Part shown: positions 1 through 6,215 of the stretch, in pieces
Layout: each line of letters opens with the position of its first letter
Position numbering within the stretch: position 1 is the stretch's first letter
Source of the DNA: Deltaproteobacteria bacterium
GTDB lineage: Bacteria; Desulfobacterota; Desulfobacteria; Desulfobacterales; JAFDDL01
Assembly (NCBI GenBank): GCA_019310865.1
Contig: JAFDDL010000071.1
Location: forward strand, 1 to 11,114
Direction of reading: 5' to 3'
DNA length: 11,114 nucleotides
The notes under the pieces: generated by a model
Told to the model about the DNA's origin: nothing
What the model saw: the letters and a program-made list of their open reading frames with translations, nothing else
The model's database searches: none
Position numbers and translations under genes: made by a program

Positions 1-1144
1 AGACATCTTGCAGCTCGTTGACGTCGATTTTGTCTTCAAGAATATCTTTTTCGATTTCAAACCGGATGATCGCATGCAGGCTATAGGTGACTTCATCAGA
101 AGTAGCTCGCCTTAGCGACAGCACCACACGATTAATCCCTCTGTAGAATTGATCGAGATTCACATTGGTAAACTGATCGAATCGATGTAGTGCCTCGGAG
201 AAAAAATATTCCCAAAAAGCCCGGCTTTTCCCCAGGATATTTTCATAAAATCGGGCTTGGCTTTCGTGCATGGCACCTGGAATGCCTCCCCACAAGCTGG
301 TATCAGCTAGTACCGCATGGGAATTCTGCATGTATATGCCATGACCGGCTTCATGAATACCAGCAAAAACCCCGATTTTGAAACTGCTGTAATTAGATGT
401 AATGCGCGCATCTCTCGGACCGACAGGGGCACTGAAAGGGTGAAGTACTTCTGCGTAGCCTCCGGCCATGGGATCATATCCCATGGTCTCAACCACATGC
501 TTGGTGAATTCAAATACAGTCTTTTTATCAAACTTCAGGGAAAGAAAGTCATCCGCTATTTCAGTCCCGCTGTTTTTAATTTTTCCTAAAAGTTTTATGA
601 TACCAACCTTCAAATCCTGAAACAGCATCGCCACCTGGTCCACATTAATATCTGGTTCATGCCGGGCCGCCAGACTGTTCAGCGGATGACCGTCCAAACC
701 GATCAGGTCTGCAATTTCCTTGCTTAAATTGAAAATCCTTTCAAGATACGGTTTAAACAGACCGTAATCCGACTTTTCGTGGGCCTCTTTCCAGACCAAC
801 TGTGCTTTTGAAGACAGTGTAGCCAGCTGAGCGACCTTCTCCGGTGGAACGGCAGTATTCAACTCATACTCGCGCTTGAGTTCCCGGTACATGGCCAGTT
901 GGATATCATCGTTCAGATCGATGCCTTTAAAATATTCGATCAATGCCTTTGCCTTACCGCTTGTCTGGTGTTTATGCTGTTCACCGGCAACGAATCCAGA
1001 TATTTTATCCCGATAGGGTCTCCCTTTGGGGGGAGTACCTGCCCAGGCGTCATACTCCAAGAGACTGCTGAGGCCAGTGTATAGCCCGGTGATATCAGAG
1101 TGCTTTTGCAGCGCCTCCAGATTTTCTTTAAACAAACTATCCAT
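1..1144 (-). CDS. M32 family metallocarboxypeptidase (Taq carboxypeptidase type), C-terminus cut by window edge
   Basis: This is a zinc-dependent carboxypeptidase that removes C-terminal amino acids from peptides in the cytoplasm, with broad specificity in characterised M32 enzymes. About 381 residues are present, against roughly 500 for the family. The family motifs appear in order: HPF at 235-237, D-x-R-x-T at 245-249 (DARIT), the zinc motif HEAGH at 264-268 with Glu265 as the expected catalytic base, and HESQ at 293-296. The next motif, usually I(R/A)xxAD, reads RRATSD here just before EVTY, so Arg and Asp are kept but two positions differ. The last motif (GxxQxxHW) lies beyond the left edge. 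The ATG at 1144 has AAAGGA about 8 bases upstream. There is no signal peptide. The gene lies 133 bases after cyuA and probably acts with the other peptidases here. The family call is firm; the substrate is not visible. Confidence 0.93.
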   Translation of the reverse strand, partial: MDSLFKENLEALQKHSDITGLYTGLSSLLEYDAWAGTPPKGRPYRDKISGFVAGEQHKHQTSGKAKALIEYFKGIDLNDDIQLAMYRELKREYELNTAVPPEKVAQLATLSSKAQLVWKEAHEKSDYGLFKPYLERIFNLSKEIADLIGLDGHPLNSLAARHEPDINVDQVAMLFQDLKVGIIKLLGKIKNSGTEIADDFLSLKFDKKTVFEFTKHVVETMGYDPMAGGYAEVLHPFSAPVGPRDARITSNYSSFKIGVFAGIHEAGHGIYMQNSHAVLADTSLWGGIPGAMHESQARFYENILGKSRAFWEYFFSEALHRFDQFTNVNLDQFYRGINRVVLSLRRATSDEVTYSLHAIIRFEIEKDILEDKIDVNELQDV

Positions 1145-1221
1145 TGAAATATCCTTTGCCCCCTCAGTAGTGTCCCTTTAAGATTCGAACAATTTCAATT
1201 GGATCTTCGACGTGGCGCTTT

Positions 1222-1241
1222 GAAAATCCCGCTATTCGGGA
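1222..1241 (-). terminator. weak intrinsic-terminator-like hairpin after cyuA
   Basis: On the minus strand a 5-bp stem TCCCG/CGGGA with a 5-base loop (1227-1241) is followed by ATTTTC (T-run at 1223-1226). It sits about 37 bases after the cyuA stop codon and before the M32 gene. The stem and T-run are both short, so termination would be partial at best. It may only mark a transcriptional boundary. Confidence 0.3.
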
Positions 1242-1277
1242 GAGGACCAGGTTTTAACAACTCAATAAATACCTTAC

Positions 1278-2558
1278 TCATTCTTCTAACATTATACGTA
1301 TTATCTCTTTATCCGTTTCACGCATACCATCACGGCCGAGTCTGCCGATGTTGGCGATTGTATTTTCAACACCTTTTGTTACGATCCCGTCCCCGGCATA
1401 AAACTGTTGCCCTTTTTGATACATATGAAAGCCTAAAATGCCGGCTTCAACAGAAGAGGCGATTTTTGCAGCACATGAAGGTTTGGCTCCATCACATATT
1501 ATCCCAGATACAGTTGCAAGCGCATTTACTATTGTATGAGCAACTTCCTCAAACCGTCCTCCATGTAGCCAGGTGATTCCTGCTCCCGCACCGACTCCGG
1601 CGCTAACAGCTCCGCAATATGCCGACAACCTTCCAATTCCTGTTTTCTGATGTATGGTAACAAGATTGGACACAACTAAAGCTCTAAACAATGTTTCTTT
1701 CTCAACGCATAGTTCTTTAGCATATTCGATCACGGGGACTGAAGCAGTAATCCCCTGATTACCGCTGCCCGAAACTATCACAACCGGAAGCTCACATCCG
1801 CTCATTCTGGCATCTGATCCGGCCGAAGCCATTGCTTTCGCCCGAACCTTTATATCATCACCCCAGGTTTCAAGCAAAACTGAGCCAATGTTTGCACCCC
1901 AATCGCCCTTAAGGCCTTCCGCTGCTATATTAATATTATAATCAATCTGACGCTGTAGCAGATCCTCTACTTCTGAAAACTCTACGGATTCAGCGAACTC
2001 AAGAATATCTTTCACATTCATAATCGAACGATCTGTAAGACTTGACGTTTCGACCTCCTCACAGTCCTGATTTTGATAGACGATTTTCTCATCTTTTGTG
2101 ATTAATACTATATTGGTATGATAGTGGGAAATCTGAACAGAAGCTTTTGATTCCCCGCTAAAAACAGTAATAATCAAATCGAATATCAAACCACTCTTTG
2201 ATTTGCAGACTTTTACTTCTTTGCTTTCAAGAAAAACTTTAATTTCCTTCCGCATTTCATCATCAACAGACGAGATAACCTCAAGAACCTTATCAGCATC
2301 CCCAGCCACAATTCCGGCAACTGCTGAGGCTTCAATACCTCTGAGGTTACCCGTATTAGGAACAACCACACTTTTAACGTTTTTGATAATATTGTCACTC
2401 GCTTCAATCAGCACATGATCAGGCTGCCTTCCAAGAACTTCCCTTGCCCGTGCTGCAGCATACGCGATAGCAATAGGTTCAGTACAGCCTATAGCCGGAA
2501 CAAGCTCCTCCTGCAAGATATCAAGGTAAGCTTTATACCTTATATCTGTATTGTCCAT
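1278..2558 (-). CDS. cyuA: L-cysteine desulfidase / serine dehydratase alpha-like (CyuA/YhaM, UPF0597 family)
   Basis: This probably breaks L-cysteine down to pyruvate, ammonia and sulfide using an oxygen-sensitive [4Fe-4S] cluster, as described for the archaeal and E. coli CyuA-type enzymes. The 426-residue length matches the family (about 390-440). Visible features are the N-terminal ELVPAIGCTEP block with Cys25, a conserved RMSGCELPV stretch (251-259), SGSGNQG (263-269), YCGAVSAGVGAGAG (314-327) with Cys315, and IICDGAKPSC (353-362) with Cys355 and Cys362. Cys25 and the later cysteines are the expected catalytic and cluster-binding residues. The related [4Fe-4S] L-serine dehydratases share the last block, so a serine substrate cannot be excluded. 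The ATG at 2558 is preceded by GGAGGG at good spacing. The 105-base gap to the upstream peptidase could hold its own promoter, but I see no strong -35/-10 pair. Its base composition is clearly more AT-rich than that of the S9 gene beside it. Confidence 0.9.
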   Translation of the reverse strand: MDNTDIRYKAYLDILQEELVPAIGCTEPIAIAYAAARAREVLGRQPDHVLIEASDNIIKNVKSVVVPNTGNLRGIEASAVAGIVAGDADKVLEVISSVDDEMRKEIKVFLESKEVKVCKSKSGLIFDLIITVFSGESKASVQISHYHTNIVLITKDEKIVYQNQDCEEVETSSLTDRSIMNVKDILEFAESVEFSEVEDLLQRQIDYNINIAAEGLKGDWGANIGSVLLETWGDDIKVRAKAMASAGSDARMSGCELPVVIVSGSGNQGITASVPVIEYAKELCVEKETLFRALVVSNLVTIHQKTGIGRLSAYCGAVSAGVGAGAGITWLHGGRFEEVAHTIVNALATVSGIICDGAKPSCAAKIASSVEAGILGFHMYQKGQQFYAGDGIVTKGVENTIANIGRLGRDGMRETDKEIIRIMLEE

Positions 2559-2663
2559 GTTTGTCCCTCCGCAATTGTGAATCCTAGTACACAGTGTCTT
2601 ATTGCACGAGCCATTTTGGAGTCGATCCTCTTAAGTTTCGGCATAGTAAAAACCTGTGAATCG

Positions 2664-4484
2664 TTACTTTCTTTCTGATACCCGGTGGACAAATTGCAGC
2701 TTTAGCGATTGATGCGCTATCTGTAGTTTTTGGGCATGGGCGCCATGCCCGGCTTCAAACCAGTGGATATGAATCTGTTTGCCCAGCGCGTTCAATTTTG
2801 TTTCGTACGCCTGCATCTGGCGGATGGGACAGCGGGTGTCGTTACGGCCCTGAATAACCAGGATCGGCGCTTGAACCTGCTCCGCATAGGTGATGGGGGA
2901 GCTTTTTTTATAGGCCTTGGCCATGTCTTCCGGTGTGCCGCCAAAGAGTGCCTTTTGAAAGCCGCGTAACAAATCATTTTGATCATTGTACATTGTCACC
3001 CAGTCTGCAATGGCCACGCCGGCCATACCCCCCGCCCATAACTCCGGTCGTTTGCCGAGCGCTTGCAAGGTCAAGTAACCGCCATAGGAGTTCCCGGTTA
3101 AAAAGACCGCATCCGGTCGGGCGACGTTTTGTTGGATCAACCATTGGCGGGCGGCCGCCATATCCTGTACCTCCAACTCACCGAGGTGGCCCTGGATCGA
3201 TTTTTCGAATTCTTTGCCGAAGGTGATAGAACCGTGGTAGTTGATGGTGCAAAAGGCAATGCCATGGTCCAGCCATGTTTGGCTTTCCGCCGAGTAACCA
3301 TTCGTCATGACGGCCGAGGGACCGCCGTGGGTGTGAAGGATGGTGGGGAAGGGCCCGTTTCCTTCCGGTACGGCAAGCCACCCGTAGATCCTATCGCCGT
3401 TCTCAGAGATAAAGTTGATGGGTTTCCAGGGGCGGCCCGCCGGGACATCACCGGCCGCCAATACGGTGCGCAGCTCCCGGCCGGTGCGACTGTCCAATGC
3501 GATTAGGCGGGAAGGGTGGACAGGATCTTGCCAGGTGACAAGGATTTCATCTTCGTCCGTAAAGATTGCATCGTCAAACTCGTTGCCCAATACGCCGGCT
3601 GGGTGTCGGAGTTTGGTTATGGTTTCGGTATCCGGATTATACAGGTAGAGTTGTTGCCTGGCATGATGGCGTTGACTGAGCAGTACGTGTTTGGCATCTT
3701 TCGCCCAGGCCCAGGGGCGGACATCTCCGGGGATGTCATCGATGTATAGGTCCTGTCGCTGATCCGTGCGTGGATTCCAGATGATCGGCCGGACATAGCC
3801 TGACTTGCTGGTGGTGGACAGCATTCGAAAATCTCCGGCAATCGGTGCGAATTTTCCCAAGTCATTACAGGTCCCTTCCCCGTCCCACAATTCAGCCACC
3901 TGTTCACCGCTTTCCGAATCAAAGGCCAGGAGTCGTGTGTCGAGGGAATTGCCACTTTCCGAGGTGGCGATGACGGCGATCTCTCCGTTGTAAGAAAAGG
4001 ATGGTCCAAAGGTTAGATGCCGGCATTTGTATATTTGGCGTGGTTTTGAGCCGGTCGTCCAGAGATAGAGCTGCTGTCCCCCAGAATCTGAAACCTGTGT
4101 ACCAATTATATTGCCGCGTTGGCTCTGGCTGATTTGAGTAGCGCTGTATGGTGGTAGATCCGGCGTGACATCCTCGGGCGCCCCCCCGGTAAAGGGAACC
4201 CGCACAAAGTGGCCGATCTCATTACCACCTTCATCCTGCAGGTAATAGACGTATTTGCCATCAGCCGACAGCATGCCGTCGACCACACCGGCCGGCAGAT
4301 TGGTCAATTGCTTCAGGTTGCCGGAAGCTACTTCCCAGGCGTAGAGTTGCAGTATGCCGTCCCGGTTGGTGCATACCAAACCTCTTTTCGGGTTGAGATT
4401 GGCTGTTTGGCCCCATAGAATGCTTGGGGCGCGAAAACGGTTTTCCCATTCGGTGTTTTCTCCAAGGGAAAAATGGTCCGGCAT
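2664..4484 (-). CDS. S9 family serine peptidase (prolyl oligopeptidase / acylaminoacyl peptidase-like)
   Basis: This is a cytoplasmic serine peptidase with an N-terminal beta-propeller (about residues 20-345) that gates access to a C-terminal alpha/beta hydrolase domain (about 350-606). The propeller region shows repeated blade-like phrases such as DGKYVYYLQDE and YNGEIAVIATSESGN. The hydrolase carries the oxyanion-hole motif HGGPS (386-390), the nucleophile elbow GNSYGGY with Ser466, the acid in QGRND (Asp549) and the catalytic His580 in EAGHG. The triad is therefore complete. At 606 residues it has the usual size for dipeptidyl aminopeptidase/acylaminoacyl peptidases. No signal peptide is present. 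The ATG at 4484 has a strong AGAGGAGA six bases upstream. It starts 21 bases after the dppA stop, so the two are likely cotranscribed. Its GC content is visibly higher than that of dppA and cyuA on either side, hinting at a separate origin. Exact specificity (proline, acylated or D-residue N-termini) cannot be told. Confidence 0.93.
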   Translation of the reverse strand: MPDHFSLGENTEWENRFRAPSILWGQTANLNPKRGLVCTNRDGILQLYAWEVASGNLKQLTNLPAGVVDGMLSADGKYVYYLQDEGGNEIGHFVRVPFTGGAPEDVTPDLPPYSATQISQSQRGNIIGTQVSDSGGQQLYLWTTGSKPRQIYKCRHLTFGPSFSYNGEIAVIATSESGNSLDTRLLAFDSESGEQVAELWDGEGTCNDLGKFAPIAGDFRMLSTTSKSGYVRPIIWNPRTDQRQDLYIDDIPGDVRPWAWAKDAKHVLLSQRHHARQQLYLYNPDTETITKLRHPAGVLGNEFDDAIFTDEDEILVTWQDPVHPSRLIALDSRTGRELRTVLAAGDVPAGRPWKPINFISENGDRIYGWLAVPEGNGPFPTILHTHGGPSAVMTNGYSAESQTWLDHGIAFCTINYHGSITFGKEFEKSIQGHLGELEVQDMAAARQWLIQQNVARPDAVFLTGNSYGGYLTLQALGKRPELWAGGMAGVAIADWVTMYNDQNDLLRGFQKALFGGTPEDMAKAYKKSSPITYAEQVQAPILVIQGRNDTRCPIRQMQAYETKLNALGKQIHIHWFEAGHGAHAQKLQIAHQSLKLQFVHRVSERK

Positions 4485-4505
4485 GAATACTCTCCTCTTT
4501 AATTC

Positions 4506-5336
4506 CTAATACATTCCGACTTTTAAAACGCAGCACGCGTTAGAGATTGTGCAAATCATATGGGTCGCTTCTATAATATCTTTCGGGGCATATGTAACGG
4601 TTGTGGCAGCAATTCTTTTCAAGCCCGGAATGATTTCTATGACATCTGCCTGCTCCGGGTTATCAACGATAATCTCCATGGATAATTTTTCGGGTAATAT
4701 AAAGGCATTGGTGCTGTCTTTTTTCAACAAACTGTGCATTGCCTGGTCTTTAATCATTTTCTTTGTTTTTATGGGATGCAGCATTTTCGCTGCATATCCG
4801 GACATCACTATTTTTGTTGTGACAAAAGCTGCATCAGGCAAAATTTCTCTCACTTCTTTTTGCAGCATATCATCTCCGGAGATCATAACGACGGGAACAT
4901 TATAAAACCCGGCAATTGCGGCGTTGATACCAGTCTCTCCATATGACTTGCCGTTGATTTTGATATCACCGAAAACGCCTCCGTTAATGGTGTGGGATAG
5001 AACGCCCTCGGAGCCGCCTTTAGCGTGGTACCCGATGAACATTACAGCATCAAAACTTTCATCCATTCCTGCCATCATCAATTGTCTTTTCGGGAAACCG
5101 GTTATCAAGTCCGCCGCTTCATGCAGATCTTCTATCATGAGATTCCGCATGCTGCCATGGGCGTCATTTACTAATATTTCCGTTGCACCGGCCTCCACGG
5201 CACCGTCGATGGCTGCATTGAGATCCTGCATCATGAGCTTTCTGCCTCTGGTATATTCAGGTTCTTTATCGAAAATAAATTTTAGCCCGTTAATGCCCGT
5301 AATCCCTTCCATGTCCGCTGAAATATATACTTTCAT
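4506..5336 (-). CDS. dppA: M55 family zinc D-aminopeptidase (DppA-like)
   Basis: This is a cytoplasmic, self-compartmentalising aminopeptidase that in Bacillus subtilis hydrolyses peptides with N-terminal D-amino acids such as D-Ala-D-Ala, salvaging cell-wall peptides. The 276-residue length matches DppA (about 274). The N-terminal signature SADMEG supplies Asp8 and Glu10, NDAHGS supplies His60, and IGYHAKGG supplies His104. SHTING supplies His115, the residue proposed to act in catalysis, and SYGETGINAA supplies Glu134. Together these are the expected di-zinc ligands and active-site residues. The ATG at 5336 is preceded by AAGG and lies only 9 bases after the end of the M19 dipeptidase remnant, so its translation may have been coupled to that gene before it decayed. 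No dipeptide transporter is visible in the window, unlike the Bacillus dpp operon. Related M55 members of unknown substrate exist, so D-specificity is inferred from the family. Confidence 0.93.
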   Translation of the reverse strand: MKVYISADMEGITGINGLKFIFDKEPEYTRGRKLMMQDLNAAIDGAVEAGATEILVNDAHGSMRNLMIEDLHEAADLITGFPKRQLMMAGMDESFDAVMFIGYHAKGGSEGVLSHTINGGVFGDIKINGKSYGETGINAAIAGFYNVPVVMISGDDMLQKEVREILPDAAFVTTKIVMSGYAAKMLHPIKTKKMIKDQAMHSLLKKDSTNAFILPEKLSMEIIVDNPEQADVIEIIPGLKRIAATTVTYAPKDIIEATHMICTISNACCVLKVGMY

Positions 5337-5345
5337 TGTATTACC

Positions 5346-5549
5346 TTAGTCAGGCAGACCCTCCGTGTAGATTCGCAAGAAATTACCTCCCATGATTTTC
5401 ATTCTATCGTCTTCTGAATAGCCGCGGGCCGCCATGGCGGAAACAAATTTAGACGCGGCGGAAATGTCCTCAGCCCCGAAGGCGTATCCACTCATTTTTC
5501 CAGTGGATTGGGGCGATAATATCGGGCTTTCCATCAGGGCGACATATAA
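5346..5549 (-). pseudogene. C-terminal remnant of an M19 (renal/membrane-type) dipeptidase
   Basis: The frame encodes only about 62-67 residues, against 320-390 for M19 dipeptidases, and ends in a typical M19 C-terminus: GAEDIS, then ARGYSEDDRMKIMGGNFLRI. The zinc-binding N-terminal barrel is absent and nothing upstream can supply it, since soxG ends immediately before (TAA at 5550-5552). An internal ATG at 5534 opens a 62-residue frame but has no Shine-Dalgarno sequence. The simplest reading is a deletion that removed the first 80 percent or more of the gene and joined its tail to the end of soxG. M19 enzymes cleave dipeptides, often with a D-residue at the C-terminal side, so the intact ancestor would have fitted beside dppA. 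An independent small protein is possible but unlikely. Confidence 0.75.
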
Positions 5550-6194
5550 TTAATAGCCTTGGTTATTACCTGCACCTTTCCACCACTTGGAAAATGCACC
5601 TTCGCCTGCTGGACCCAGTCCGAAGTGGGCACCGGCAATCAATATCTGATCCACCAACGATTGACCATATCCCCTGGGTGCCGCAATCAGCATGCCGGGG
5701 GAGGCACCATCTGGTACCAAAAATAAAAATTTTGCGGGAACGCCAAGCAGCGGCCCTTGTCGAAAAGCCAATCGCCCCTTTTTTTGAAAGTCTATATCCA
5801 GATGTGCAAGTCGTTGCATAATATCAGACAATCTATCCCCCAGTAGAAACAGCAGACATTGCCCATCGCTGATGTCCGTCAATAGATCGCCCGACGGCCA
5901 CGTTTGGCCCTCTGTGAAGTCCCAAATGTTTAACCGGTTGGGGGTCAGACGGCAAACGGCCAGCCCTTGTGCTATAATTGCTTGGGATGGTTCTTCAGGT
6001 GCCAAGAATCCCAACTCAGGTAAGGATTCCGACTCACCATACTGAACCTCCCATTTTGGAATGTGCGTCAAGTCAACCAGGGCGGGTTGTTCCTTTTCAC
6101 CAGTATAAGACAGTATGATTTCCCAGTCGTTGCGAACAACCGATTTATCTCTCTTGGCATTAAAACGAATCGGAGAAAACCGTTTAATTTGCAT
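5550..6194 (-). CDS. soxG: sarcosine oxidase gamma subunit-like protein (SoxG)
   Basis: This is the small gamma subunit of a heterotetrameric amine oxidoreductase. In characterised sarcosine oxidases it packs against the alpha subunit and has a GcvT-like fold without its own cofactor. The 214-residue length is normal (about 190-210). Recognisable stretches are LVDLTHIPKWEVQYG (39-53), the CRLTPNRLNIW block (81-91), and TDISDGQCLLFLLGDRLSDI (106-125), which matches the SoxG phrase around TDVSDG. The C-terminal tail from about residue 200 (AFSKWWKG onward) is not clearly conserved and lies at the joint with the M19 remnant, so the last residues could have been altered. The ATG at 6194 has GAAGGA about 9 bases upstream and starts 21 bases after soxA, in the usual B-D-A-G order. 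Sequence identity with known SoxG is weak, and the call leans partly on the neighbours. Confidence 0.85.
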   Translation of the reverse strand: MQIKRFSPIRFNAKRDKSVVRNDWEIILSYTGEKEQPALVDLTHIPKWEVQYGESESLPELGFLAPEEPSQAIIAQGLAVCRLTPNRLNIWDFTEGQTWPSGDLLTDISDGQCLLFLLGDRLSDIMQRLAHLDIDFQKKGRLAFRQGPLLGVPAKFLFLVPDGASPGMLIAAPRGYGQSLVDQILIAGAHFGLGPAGEGAFSKWWKGAGNNQGY

Positions 6195-6215
6195 CTGTTT
6201 CAGTCCTTCATTTTT

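Noticed and set aside
1145..1277. Promoter for the M32 gene, such as TTGTTA (minus strand) with GAATAG 17 bases later
   Set aside because: The -10 match is only two of six bases, too weak to report.
2559..2663. Promoter for cyuA in the 105-base gap
   Set aside because: No -35/-10 pair with acceptable spacing and match to the sigma-70 consensus could be found by eye; a promoter of another type cannot be excluded.
5346..5534. A free-standing 62-residue gene
   Set aside because: It has no ribosome binding site at its ATG and its sequence is the tail of a much longer known family, so a remnant is the better explanation.
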